55,753 nt of DNA from Candidatus Eiseniibacteriota bacterium. GTDB lineage: Bacteria > Eisenbacteria > RBG-16-71-46 > CAIMUX01. Positions within the stretch are counted from its first letter, which is position 1. Every line of letters begins with the position of its first letter. The notes under the pieces are model-generated. The model was not told where the DNA came from and did no database searches. It was given only the letters and a program-made list of their open reading frames with translations. Position numbers and translations under genes: made by a program. Shown piece after piece: positions 42,044 to 50,233 of this stretch. The stretch is taken from positions 1 through 55,753 of the forward strand of contig JAKQSZ010000054.1 in the NCBI GenBank assembly GCA_029569475.1, given 5' to 3'.

Positions 42044-43242
42044 CGGGCCGGTTCTCCACCCGGAGGTTGGTTGGCCAGGGCCTGGAGCTTGCGGCGGGTC
42101 TGCTCGAGGAGTTCCGGGAGAATGTTGACCCCGGCGACCAGCGGCAGGAAGTTGGAATCGCCCGACCATCGGGGGATGACGTGCAGGGCCAGATGCTCCC
42201 CCGGCCGCCCGGAGTTGTAGCCGGCGTTGAAGGCTTGCGGGTGATAGGCCTCCTCCAGCCACGACTCGGCCTCGCCGCCGAGCGCCAGGAGCAGTTCGGC
42301 CTCCTCCCCGCTCAGCGACTCGAAGCTCACGACGTGGCGCCGGGGGATCACAAGAAGGTGACCGGAGTTGTACGGCCGCGGATGGAGCAGCACGTCGAAG
42401 CCGCCGCGACGGGTCACGAGAAGGTCATCACGGCGCCGCAGGAGGTCGCACCACAGGCAGCCCGCCGCGCCGGCCCGCCTGTCCAGGACCGCGCCCGCCT
42501 CCTCCAGCTGCTCCACGGTGTTCACCCCCGCGATCTCCTCGTGGTCGGAGAGGGTGAAGGTCCCGATCCGCCCGCCGCGCTCGCGGAGGAGCGCGAGGGC
42601 ATCGGTCAGGTAGTATTCCTTCTGCGCGTTGTCCGCCCGGAGATGATCGAGCACCCCCAGGAGAGGGCCGAGCCGGAAGGCGTAGATACCGGAGTTGATC
42701 TCGTCGACCGCCCGCTGCTCCGGCCGCAGGTCGCGGTCTTCGACGATGGCCTCGAACGCGCCATCCGCTCCGCGTAGGATGCGGCCGTAGCCGGAAGGAT
42801 CCGGGACCCGGGCGGTCAGGACGGTCACGGTGTCTTCCCGCAGGACGTGGCACTCCATCAGCTCGTGGAGGGTGGACTCCCGCAGCAGCGGAACGTCCCC
42901 ATAGAGGACGAGCAGAGCGCTCTCCTGCGCCCGCGGGGGCTCGGAGAGAGCCTCCTTCGCCACCATGACGGCGTGGCCGGTGCCGAGCTGCGGCTGCTGC
43001 AGCACGAACTCGACAAGCCTGTCCTCGTGCCTCCGCCGGACCTCCTCGGCCTGGTGGCCGATCACCACGATCCTGCGGCGCAGCGGCAGGCCGGCCGCGG
43101 TGTCGAGCACGTGCGCGAGCAGCGTGCGCCCGCGGACCTCGTGGAGCACCTTGGCCAGGTCGGACCGCATGCGGGTCCCCTTCCCCGCGGCGAGGATGAT
43201 GGCCTGCCAGAAGACGGGCGGCGGCAAGGCTGTGGAACTCAC
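42040..43242 (-). CDS. Nucleotidyltransferase (GlmU-N-like) fused to a HIT domain lacking its nucleophile
   Basis: A 400-residue fusion. Residues 1-230 are a GlmU-N/MobA-like sugar-nucleotide transferase: AIILAAGKGTRMRSDLAKVLHEV, QPQLGTGHAVMVA, LYGDVPLL and EDRDLRPEQ. There is no left-handed beta-helix, so the GlmU acetyltransferase half is missing. Residues 235-400 are an Ap4A-phosphorylase-like HIT domain: CLWCDLL, YNSGHLLVIPRRH and the triad region GEHLALHVIPRW. In active members this last motif is HLHLHV; here the middle His, the nucleophile, is Ala. The GTG at 43242 has AGGAG upstream and overlaps the panC stop. A UTP:GlcNAc-1-P transferase with a regulatory HIT tail is one reading. Confidence 0.8.
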   Translation of the reverse strand: MSSTALPPPVFWQAIILAAGKGTRMRSDLAKVLHEVRGRTLLAHVLDTAAGLPLRRRIVVIGHQAEEVRRRHEDRLVEFVLQQPQLGTGHAVMVAKEALSEPPRAQESALLVLYGDVPLLRESTLHELMECHVLREDTVTVLTARVPDPSGYGRILRGADGAFEAIVEDRDLRPEQRAVDEINSGIYAFRLGPLLGVLDHLRADNAQKEYYLTDALALLRERGGRIGTFTLSDHEEIAGVNTVEQLEEAGAVLDRRAGAAGCLWCDLLRRRDDLLVTRRGGFDVLLHPRPYNSGHLLVIPRRHVVSFESLSGEEAELLLALGGEAESWLEEAYHPQAFNAGYNSGRPGEHLALHVIPRWSGDSNFLPLVAGVNILPELLEQTRRKLQALANQPPGGEPAR

Positions 43243-44156
43243 GACTTCTCCTTCCCCTTCGTTCCCGCCTGGCGCGCGGCGCGGGCGCGTCCGGCCGGCC
43301 GGGACGTTCCGGGGGCGCGCACGACGACATTGTCGATCAGGCGGGCCTTCCCGAGGAAGTATGCCACGGCCAGCACGAGTTCGCCGCGCAGGTGCGGCAT
43401 CTCCTCCAGCCCGTCCGCCCCTCGGACCTCGACGTACTGCAACCTGCCCGGCCCGTCGCGCAGCAGTCGCGTGACCTCCCGCCGCGCCGCCGCCGGCGTG
43501 GCGATCCGCCCTGCCCGGATGCCGGAAGCCGCCTCGCGCAGCGCCCGATAGAGCGCGGGGGCCCACCGGCGTTCCTCCGGGGTGAGGTAGGCGTTGCGCG
43601 AACTCATCGCCAGCCCGTCGGCTTCCCGGACCGTCGGGCACACCACGACCGCCACTCCCAGGTCGAGGTCCGCCACCATGCGGCGGAGGATCTGGGCCTG
43701 CTGGTAGTCCTTGCTTCCCAGGTAGAGCCGGTCGGGCTCGGCAGCGGCCAGCAGCTTCATCACGACCGTGGCGACGCCGGTGAAGTGCCCGGGCCGGAAG
43801 CGGCCGCAGAGCACCCCATCGAGGGCCGGGACGGCGACCCGGGTGGTGAATCCCTGCGGATAGAGCCGTTCCGCCGCCGGCTCGTAGAGGAGGTCCACTC
43901 CCCCGGCACGCAGCAGGGCGTGATCGGTCCGCCGCGCTCGCGGATAGCGCTGGTAGTCCTCTCCCGGTCCGAACTGAAGCGGGTTGACGAAGATGCTGGC
44001 AATGACCCGGTCGTTCTCCCGGCGGGCGCGTTCCACCAGCGCCAGATGTCCGCGGTGCAGCGCCCCCATGGTCGGGACGAAGCCGATGCGCTCTCCCCGG
44101 GCGCGCGCTTCGCGGCTGGCGCGCCGGAGCGCCGGCGCGGATCGGATCGTCCTCAT
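43239..44156 (-). CDS. panC: Pantothenate synthetase
   Basis: A 305-residue PanC. It joins pantoate and beta-alanine using ATP. The signature PTMGALHRGHLALVE (His-x-x-His site), GPGEDYQRYPR, GSKDYQQAQ and MSSRNAYL are all in place. The C-terminus adds a basic Arg/Ala tail (about 25 residues) beyond the usual end. It overlaps panB by four bases (ATGA), and its stop overlaps the fusion gene downstream (GTGA), so all are coupled. Confidence 0.97.
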   Translation of the reverse strand: MRTIRSAPALRRASREARARGERIGFVPTMGALHRGHLALVERARRENDRVIASIFVNPLQFGPGEDYQRYPRARRTDHALLRAGGVDLLYEPAAERLYPQGFTTRVAVPALDGVLCGRFRPGHFTGVATVVMKLLAAAEPDRLYLGSKDYQQAQILRRMVADLDLGVAVVVCPTVREADGLAMSSRNAYLTPEERRWAPALYRALREAASGIRAGRIATPAAARREVTRLLRDGPGRLQYVEVRGADGLEEMPHLRGELVLAVAYFLGKARLIDNVVVRAPGTSRPAGRARAARQAGTKGKEKS

Positions 44157-45013
44157 GGCTGCCCCGGATCCCGGATCTGCGCCGGTGGGTTCGGCGCCGC
44201 GGCGGACGCCTCGTCCGTATAGGAATGCTCGACGCCCGGGAACTCCCCTCTCCTGACCTCGTCGCGGTATTGCTCGAGCGCGGCGCGGATGGTGGTGCCA
44301 AGGTCGGCGAAACGCTTGACGAAGCGTGGCTGGAAGTCCGGGTTCAGGCCAAGGAGATCGTAGAGGACCAGGACCTGCCCATCACAGCCGCTCCCGGCAC
44401 CGATGCCGATGGTCGGAATCGAGAGCGCCGCGGTGACGCGCGCAGCCAGCGGAGCGGGGATCTTCTCCAGGACCAGCGCGAAGGCGCCGGCAGCTTCGAT
44501 GCGGCGGGCATCCTCGAGCAGCTGCTCTCCAGCCGCGCCCCGCCCGCGCACCGGATAGCCGCCGAACTCCAGCACCGACTGCGGCGTCAGGCCGAGGTGC
44601 CCCATGACGGGAATCCCCGCCTCGACCATGCGCCGCAGGGCCTTCAGGTTGTCGCCGGCGCCCTCGATCTTCACCGCGTCGGCGCCCGACTCCTGCAGCA
44701 GGCGGCCGCCCAGGCGGACGGCGCGGGAAGCGCCGGCCTGGAAGGTGAGGAACGGCATGTCGGCTACCACCAGCGCCCGGCTGCGCCCCCGGACCACCGC
44801 GCGAGCATGGTGGATCATCTCCTTCAGGCGGACTGGAACGGTCGTCTCGTAGCCCAGGATCACGTTGCCCAGGCTGTCCCCGACCAACAGAACCGGGATC
44901 TCCGCGGCCTCGCAGAGGCGGGCCATGGAGTAGTCATAACAGGTCACGACCGGGATCTTCTCGCGGCCCTTCATCCCCCGGATCCCGCGCGTGGTCCAAC
45001 GCCCGCCGGCCAT
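44153..45013 (-). CDS. panB: Ketopantoate hydroxymethyltransferase
   Basis: A 286-residue PanB, the first step of pantothenate synthesis. It makes ketopantoate from ketoisovalerate and methylene-tetrahydrofolate. The family motifs VTCYDYSMARLC, LLVGDSLGNV, KIEGAG and GIGAG are present. The ATG at 45013 has GAGGGGAAC upstream; the open frame further 5' is short and lacks motifs. It overlaps panC and lies 64 bases after the deoxynucleoside kinase. With folB and folK near by, the operon joins folate and pantothenate synthesis. Confidence 0.97.
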   Translation of the reverse strand: MAGGRWTTRGIRGMKGREKIPVVTCYDYSMARLCEAAEIPVLLVGDSLGNVILGYETTVPVRLKEMIHHARAVVRGRSRALVVADMPFLTFQAGASRAVRLGGRLLQESGADAVKIEGAGDNLKALRRMVEAGIPVMGHLGLTPQSVLEFGGYPVRGRGAAGEQLLEDARRIEAAGAFALVLEKIPAPLAARVTAALSIPTIGIGAGSGCDGQVLVLYDLLGLNPDFQPRFVKRFADLGTTIRAALEQYRDEVRRGEFPGVEHSYTDEASAAAPNPPAQIRDPGQP

Positions 45014-45077
45014 GTTCCCCTCCTGTCGGGCCCGAGCCCGTTGCGCCCCCAAGGCGCCCGTCCCCAAGGAGCGCGGG

Positions 45078-45710
45078 CTAGCCGGGGGTATAGTAGGCGG
45101 TCCCCTTCTCGTGCGCCATGATCCGCCGGATCAGGTCGTCCCGCTCCTCGGGGTGGTCGACGACATTGATCGCGTTGGTGTTGACGACCAGCAGCGGGGT
45201 GGCGCGATAGTGGAAGAAGTAGTAGTCGTAGGCCTCTCCCAGAACGCGCAGATATTCGGGGTCCATGTCGCGCTCGAAGGAACGGCCGCGCTTCTGGATC
45301 CGCTTCTGCAACACCGGGAGGTCGGCCCTCAGGTAGACCAGACGGTCCGGCCGGGGCAGATCCCGCTCGAGCAGGGGCAGGATCTGGTCATAGAGGCGTA
45401 GCTCGTCCTCGCTCAGGTTGACGGAGGCGAAGATGCGGTCCTTCTGGAAGAAGTAGTCGCTGACCACCGAGGCCTGGAAGATGTCCCGCTGCCGTTGCGC
45501 CAGCATCTGGCGATAGCGCGAGAGCAGAAAGAAGAGCTGCGTCTGGAAGGCGTAACGCCGGCGGTCGCCGTAGAAGAGCGGGAGGAAGGGATTCTCCTCC
45601 ACCTGCTCGAAGACCGGCCGCGCCCCCAGCGCCTCGGACATCGCGGTGGCCAGCGTCGTCTTGCCGACCCCGATGACTCCTTCGATGGCGATGAACAGGC
45701 CGGGCGGCAT
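45078..45710 (-). CDS. Deoxynucleoside kinase (dGK/dAK-type)
   Basis: A 210-residue kinase of the deoxynucleoside kinase family. It has the P-loop GVIGVGKTT at residues 11-19 and the ERS-like region (VVSDYFFQKDRIFAS). The LID Arg-rich segment (QKRIQKRGRSFERDMD) and the family YLRVLGEAYDYYFF follow. It phosphorylates deoxyadenosine or deoxyguanosine for dNTP salvage. It sits between folK and panB, an arrangement seen in several bacterial groups. The ATG at 45710 is the first start. Specificity cannot be read from the sequence alone. Confidence 0.9.
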   Translation of the reverse strand: MPPGLFIAIEGVIGVGKTTLATAMSEALGARPVFEQVEENPFLPLFYGDRRRYAFQTQLFFLLSRYRQMLAQRQRDIFQASVVSDYFFQKDRIFASVNLSEDELRLYDQILPLLERDLPRPDRLVYLRADLPVLQKRIQKRGRSFERDMDPEYLRVLGEAYDYYFFHYRATPLLVVNTNAINVVDHPEERDDLIRRIMAHEKGTAYYTPG

Positions 45711-45724
45711 CGGCTCCCGGTTCC

Positions 45725-46252
45725 TCAGCTCCTGTCGAGCGCCGCCGGCTGCGGCACGGGGAGCGGACCGTGGAGTCGCACGTCACCGGGGGAACCCGGC
45801 AGGGCGGCCAGCATCTCCCCTGCCGTCCTGCCGAGGAGCGGATGCCGCCAGTGCACGTCCAGCTCGCAGAGCGGCACGAGGACGAAGCCCCGCTGGTGCA
45901 GCCGGGGATGCGGCAGGCAGAGCCCCGCCTCGCCGTCCCGGACTTCGGCGTCATAGGCCAGCAGATCCAGATCGCAGGTGCGCGGACCGGCCCGCTCCGC
46001 CGCCGGCCTCCCCAGTTCGGCCTCGATCCGCAGCATGCGCCGCAGGAGTTCCTCGGGAGACAGGTCGGTGGTCCCACGCAGGACCGCGTTGAGGTAGTCC
46101 GGCTCCCCGGCCGTCCCCTGAGGGCGCGTCTCGTACAGATGGGAGATCTGCCGGGCGGCGAACCCTTCCTGGGCGAGGCGTTCCACCGCGCGCGCCAGGT
46201 ACCCTTCGCGCCGGCCGAGGTTGCTTCCCAGCGCGATCCAGGCCTCGCTCAC
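45725..46252 (-). CDS. folK: Dihydropterin pyrophosphokinase
   Basis: A 175-residue HPPK. It adds pyrophosphate to hydroxymethyl-dihydropterin in folate synthesis. ALGSNLGRREGYL at the N-terminus, the ETRPQG and DYLNAV segments, the conserved GPRTCDLDLL and the metal-binding PHPRLHQRGFVLVPL are all seen. The GTG at 46252 overlaps the folB stop (GTGA), so I use it rather than the upstream open frame. It is followed after 14 bases by the deoxynucleoside kinase. Confidence 0.95.
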   Translation of the reverse strand: MSEAWIALGSNLGRREGYLARAVERLAQEGFAARQISHLYETRPQGTAGEPDYLNAVLRGTTDLSPEELLRRMLRIEAELGRPAAERAGPRTCDLDLLAYDAEVRDGEAGLCLPHPRLHQRGFVLVPLCELDVHWRHPLLGRTAGEMLAALPGSPGDVRLHGPLPVPQPAALDRS

Positions 46253-46608
46253 CGCGACCTCTCCATTTCCACCTCCACGCACTCCAGGTTGGCGTCGAAA
46301 GGAAGGCTGGTCTTGCGCAGGCGGATGCCGGCCTTCTGCACCTTGGGAAATCGCTCGATCAAGCTGAAGATGATGGCGTGCGCCAGCGACTCGATGAGGT
46401 GGTACTTGCGCGCCTTGGCCACCTCATGGATGACCCCGTAGACCTCCTGATAATCGATCGCCGCGCTGATCCGGTCGGTGCGGGCGGCCGCCGCCAGATC
46501 GCAGAAGAGCACGACGTCGCAAGCCACCTTCTGCACCCCCATCTTTTCCCACTTCGTCACGCCCAGGCGCGGGAAGAGCGTGACCCCCTGTAGCCGGATC
46601 GAATCCAT
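46249..46608 (-). CDS. folB: Dihydroneopterin aldolase
   Basis: A 119-residue FolB, the usual length. It converts dihydroneopterin to hydroxymethyl-dihydropterin and glycolaldehyde. DSIRLQGVTLFPRLGVTKWE, with the pterin-binding Glu, the IDYQEVYGVIHEV helix, LIESLAHAI and the catalytic-type Lys region (RLRKTSLPF) match the family. The ATG at 46608 has AGAGGTG close upstream. It is the first gene of the folB-folK-kinase-panB-panC operon, which follows groEL by 67 bases. Confidence 0.95.
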   Translation of the reverse strand: MDSIRLQGVTLFPRLGVTKWEKMGVQKVACDVVLFCDLAAAARTDRISAAIDYQEVYGVIHEVAKARKYHLIESLAHAIIFSLIERFPKVQKAGIRLRKTSLPFDANLECVEVEMERSR

Positions 46609-46675
46609 GTCACCTCTCGTTACGTGTGCGTCTCGTAGCTCGGGTTGCTGCCCGTTTGCTCCGGCGGCCGCCCGG

Positions 46676-48274
46676 CTACTCGGGTTGCTGCTCCGGCTCC
46701 GCCGGCTTTTCCGTGACGAGCGTCTCGGTGGTCAGGATGAGCGAGGCGATGGAGGCGGCATTCTGCAACGCGCAGCGGCAGACCTTGGCCGGATCCACCA
46801 CGCCCGACGCCTCGAGGTCTTCGAAGACCTCCGTTTCCGCGTTGAAGCCGCGCTTCGCGCCGTTCTTCCTGATCTCGGTCACGACGGCGGCGCCCTCGTG
46901 CCCGGCGTTGTCGGCGATGGCGCGCGCCGGCGCCTCCAGCGCCCGCCGCAGGATCTCCACTCCGGTCTTCTCGCCGGCGGTCTCCACCGAGAGCGCCTCC
47001 AGCGCCGGCAGGGCCCGCAGGAAGGCCACTCCACCGCCGCAGACGACGCCCTCTTCCACCGCCGCCCGGGTCGCCGCCACCGCGTCCTCGACGCGCGCTT
47101 TGCGCTCCTTCATTTCCATCTCGGTCGCGCCGCCCACCTTGAGGACCGCGACCTTTCCCTGGAGCCGGGCCAGTCGCTCCTGCAGCTTCTCCCGGTCGTA
47201 GTTGGAGGTCGTCTCCTCGATCTGCCGGCGAACCTGCGCGCACCGTTCGTCGATCTCCGCCCGGCGGCCGTGCCCCTCGACGAGCGTGGTGTTGTCCTTG
47301 GCCACGACGACGCGCTTGACCCTTCCCAGGTGGGAGAGATCCGCCTTGTCCAGGCGCAGCCCCGCCTCTTCGGAGATGACCTGCCCGCCGGTCAGGATGG
47401 CGATGTCCTCGAGGATCGCCTTGCGGCGGTCGCCGAAGCCGGGGGCCTTGACCGCCGCCACGTTGAGCGTGCCGCGCAGGCGATTGACGACCAGGGTGGC
47501 CAGGGCCTCCCCCTCGACCTCCTCGGCGACGATCAGAAGCGGCCTCGCCTGGGCGACCACCTTCTCCAGCAGCGGGAGCATGTCGTTCAGGTTGCCGATC
47601 TTGCGGTCGTGGAGCAGGATGAGGGCGTCCTCCAGCACGACCTCCATCTTCTCCGGATCCGTGATGAAGTAGGGGGAGAGGTAGCCGCGGTCGAATTCCA
47701 GCCCGCCCACCAGGGTCAGCTCGCTGTCGATCCCTTTGCCTTCCTCGACCGTCACCACCCCCTCGGCGCCCACCTCGTGCAGCGCCGTGGCCACCTGCTG
47801 GCCCACGGCTTCGTCGCCGTTGGCGCTGAGCCGCGCGACCTGGACCATCGACGGCAGGCCGCGGACCTGCCTGGACTGCCGCTGCAGATCCGCCACCACG
47901 CTGTCGACGGCGCGCTCGATGCCGCGTTTGAGGTGCATCGGGTTGTGCCCGCTGGCCACCGCCTTGAGCCCTTCGCTGACCATCGCCTGGGCCAGCACGC
48001 AGGCCGTGGTCGTTCCGTCGCCGGCCAGTTCCTGGGTCTTGTTGGCGACTTCGCGGATGAGTTGCGCCCCGAGGTTCTCGGAGGAGTCCTGCAGTTCGAT
48101 CTCCTTGGCGATGGTCACCCCGTCATTGGTGATCGTGGGAGCGCCGAACTTGCGGTCGAGAACGATGTTGCGTCCCCGCGGTCCGAGGGTCGACTTGACC
48201 GCTTCCGCCAGCTGGTCCACACCGCTGCGCAGCGCCTCGCGGGCGCGGGCATCGAACTTGAGCATCTTGGCCAT
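46676..48274 (-). CDS. groL: GroEL chaperonin, paralogue without groES and with an acidic C-terminus
   Basis: A 532-residue Hsp60 with the ATP loop [14 protein letters not shown] at 85-98, [16 protein letters not shown], and [14 protein letters not shown]. The equatorial, intermediate and apical domains are all complete ([34 protein letters not shown]). It ends in [10 protein letters not shown] instead of the GGM repeats of standard GroEL. No groES lies upstream; the neighbours are coaX and folB. It may be a second, specialised copy. The ATG at 48274 has GGAGG upstream and a sigma70-like promoter (48315-48343). No CIRCE heat-shock operator is seen. Confidence 0.95.
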   Translation of the reverse strand: MAKMLKFDARAREALRSGVDQLAEAVKSTLGPRGRNIVLDRKFGAPTITNDGVTIAKEIELQDSSENLGAQLIREVANKTQELAGDGTTTACVLAQAMVSEGLKAVASGHNPMHLKRGIERAVDSVVADLQRQSRQVRGLPSMVQVARLSANGDEAVGQQVATALHEVGAEGVVTVEEGKGIDSELTLVGGLEFDRGYLSPYFITDPEKMEVVLEDALILLHDRKIGNLNDMLPLLEKVVAQARPLLIVAEEVEGEALATLVVNRLRGTLNVAAVKAPGFGDRRKAILEDIAILTGGQVISEEAGLRLDKADLSHLGRVKRVVVAKDNTTLVEGHGRRAEIDERCAQVRRQIEETTSNYDREKLQERLARLQGKVAVLKVGGATEMEMKERKARVEDAVAATRAAVEEGVVCGGGVAFLRALPALEALSVETAGEKTGVEILRRALEAPARAIADNAGHEGAAVVTEIRKNGAKRGFNAETEVFEDLEASGVVDPAKVCRCALQNAASIASLILTTETLVTEKPAEPEQQPE

Positions 48275-48314
48275 GGTTCCTACTCCTCCGGTTTGCGTCA
48301 ATGCACAAGAGCGG

Positions 48315-48343
48315 ATGATACGCAGGGCTTCGGGGACCGGCAA
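48315..48343 (-). promoter_or_regulatory. Candidate groEL promoter
   Basis: On the minus strand, TTGCCG, a 17-base spacer and TATCAT lie 41 bases before the ATG of groEL. Four of six and five of six bases match consensus. Confidence 0.55.
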
Positions 48344-48369
48344 GCGCCGGATGTGACGCCTCGGCCGCC

Positions 48370-48414
48370 GGTGAGGCCCGTAGCGTCGGTGACGCCCGTA
48401 ACGCCTGTGACGCC
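48370..48414. repeat. 9-base tandem repeat upstream of groEL
   Basis: Five units of nine bases, with consensus NGTGACGCC (plus-strand reading), run from 48370 to 48414, ending 12 bases before the coaX stop at 48426. They lie just upstream of the groEL promoter and may bind a regulator or be slippage-derived. Confidence 0.7.
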
Positions 48415-48425
48415 GGCGCGGGGGG

Positions 48426-49439
48426 TCAGACCTGGTCCCGCCGGGAGGGCGCAACTCCCCGGCGCCGGCGCGGCCTCCCGAGCCGCGCCGGACCGGCGAC
48501 GGAGCTTCGCGACGGCCGCGATGACGCTCTCTCGCCCAGAATCCGCAGCCCCTGCAGGGTAAGGGCGGGATCCACCACCTCGATGGTGGCCGAGTCCTCC
48601 GCGAGGCTCCCCGCCAGTCCGCCGGTCGCAACGACCAGAGGCCGGATCCGCAGCTCACGTCGCAGCCGCTCCACGAGGCCGTCGATCTGCGCCACCGCGC
48701 CGTAGAAGACGCCCGACTGGATGCTCTCCTCGGTGTTGCGCCCCAGTACGCGCGGAGGACGCCTCAGTTCCACCTTGGCCAGCCGGGCGGCGCGGCGGAA
48801 GAGCTCCTCGGCCGAGGTGACGATGCCCGGCAGGATCGCGCCCCCCACGTACCGCGGTCCTTTGAGCACGACGTCGAAGGTCGTGGCGGTCCCCAGGTCC
48901 ACCACGATCGCCGGCACGCGATACAGCGCGGCCACGGCCACGGCATTGCAGATGCGGTCCACCCCGAGGGAGGCGGGATCGAGGAGATCGATGGTCAGAT
49001 TTCCCGCCTGGCCGGCGCCCGCGACCAGCGCCGGACGATCCAGCAACCGGACGACCAGCCCCTCCCAGGCAGGGGTCAGCGAGGGCACCACCGAACCGAT
49101 GACGGCCCGCCCCGAAGAGCGCAAGGCCTCGCGGTAGGGCGCCAGCAGACGGTCGACCGTCGGAAAGAGCTCGTCCCCCGTGCGGGGCACGGCCGAGTTC
49201 AGGCGGAAGAGGTCCAGAACCTCCGGCCCGCGCAGTACCCCCAGCACCGTCTGGGTGTTTCCGACGTCGATGGCGAGAACGGTGGCGCCCTCCGGCGAGG
49301 CCGCCCCGTGGCGCATCTGCCGGCGGGCGGACGGACGAACGGCCGCGCCGGACTGGCGCGCGGCAGGCGAGGACGGACGCGGACGGCCGTTCCGGATGGC
49401 CCGCCGAGTCCGGACCGAGGCCGGCCTTGTTCTGGTCAT
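48426..49439 (-). CDS. coaX: Type III pantothenate kinase
   Basis: A 337-residue CoaX. It phosphorylates pantothenate, the first step of coenzyme A synthesis, so the operon set here (panB, panC, coaX) covers much of the pathway. The core has [13 protein letters not shown] (P-loop-like), [25 protein letters not shown] with the catalytic Asp, and [15 protein letters not shown]. The ATG at 49439 overlaps the tatC stop (ATGA) and has GGAAGGG upstream, giving a 41-residue basic N-terminal tail; a second ATG at 49316 would give a family-sized protein. The C-terminus has another basic tail. Confidence 0.9.
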   Translation of the reverse strand: MTRTRPASVRTRRAIRNGRPRPSSPAARQSGAAVRPSARRQMRHGAASPEGATVLAIDVGNTQTVLGVLRGPEVLDLFRLNSAVPRTGDELFPTVDRLLAPYREALRSSGRAVIGSVVPSLTPAWEGLVVRLLDRPALVAGAGQAGNLTIDLLDPASLGVDRICNAVAVAALYRVPAIVVDLGTATTFDVVLKGPRYVGGAILPGIVTSAEELFRRAARLAKVELRRPPRVLGRNTEESIQSGVFYGAVAQIDGLVERLRRELRIRPLVVATGGLAGSLAEDSATIEVVDPALTLQGLRILGERASSRPSRSSVAGPARLGRPRRRRGVAPSRRDQV

Positions 49440-50194
49440 GCGGAGTTCCCTTCCTTCCGCCGCCTCGCCATGTCGATCAGGCTCGCGACGGTCGCGCTGA
49501 GGAAGAACAAGAGGACAATCGGCGCGGCCAGGACAAGCTGGCTCGGTCCGTCGCCCGGGGTGACCACGGCGGAGACGATCAGGATGACCACGATGGCGTG
49601 GCGCCACCGCGACCAGATCTGGCGCGGGGACATGACCCGCAGCAGGGTGAGGATGACGACCACCAGGGGAAACTGGAAGAGAAGGCCGGCGCCGACGGCC
49701 ATCTTCATGATGAAGTCGAGCAGGTAGTCCACCGTGATGTTTGGCCGGACGTGCTCCGTGCCGAAGCCCACCAGCATCTGCAGCATGATCGGGGTGAGAA
49801 CAAAGTAGCTGAAGGCCATGCCGCCCAGGAAGAGGATCGTCGAGGCGATCACCAGGGGCAGGACCGTCCGGCGCTCGTGTCCCAGCAGGCCGGGAACGAT
49901 GAAGCTCCAGATCTGGAAGGAGACGAAGGGCAGGCTGACCACCGTCCCCAGGATGAGGGCCAGCTTGAAGCGGACGGAGAACGCCTCCATGGGCCGGAGG
50001 AACTGGGCCTCGCCGACGTTCTCCACCACGATGTAGTCCAGCAGCCGGCCGCTGAAGACGTAACAGCCCGCGGCGCAGATCACGATGGCGGCGAGGCTCG
50101 CTAGGATGACCTGGCGAAGCTCCTCGAGATGTTCGAGGAACGGCATCTCCTTGTCGTGCCGCCCGGAGAGCCGGGCCAGAAACCCCCGCGCCAC
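49436..50194 (-). CDS. tatC: TatC, twin-arginine translocase receptor subunit
   Basis: A 252-residue protein with six membrane helices. The family start MPFLEHLEELRQVIL, the FSVRFKLALILGTVVSLPF helix and the YFVLTPIMLQMLVGFG region are present. It recognises twin-arginine signal peptides. The GTG at 50194 is the chosen start; the Met of EMPFLEHLEELR is another. It overlaps coaX by four bases. tatA is separate, at 41120-41293. Confidence 0.95.
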   Translation of the reverse strand: MARGFLARLSGRHDKEMPFLEHLEELRQVILASLAAIVICAAGCYVFSGRLLDYIVVENVGEAQFLRPMEAFSVRFKLALILGTVVSLPFVSFQIWSFIVPGLLGHERRTVLPLVIASTILFLGGMAFSYFVLTPIMLQMLVGFGTEHVRPNITVDYLLDFIMKMAVGAGLLFQFPLVVVILTLLRVMSPRQIWSRWRHAIVVILIVSAVVTPGDGPSQLVLAAPIVLLFFLSATVASLIDMARRRKEGNSA

Positions 50195-50233
50195 TGTGCT
50201 CTTCGCTTCCCGCGCCGGCCCCGGACTCCGCCG

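Noticed and set aside
42040..44301. Long minus-strand frame joining the fusion gene with the panC region
   Set aside because: The part over panC is an out-of-frame shadow; the real start is the GTG at 43242 with AGGAG and the panC overlap.
48274..48420. CIRCE heat-shock operator before groEL
   Set aside because: No TTAGCACTC-N9-GAGTGCTAA or near match is visible in the leader or promoter.
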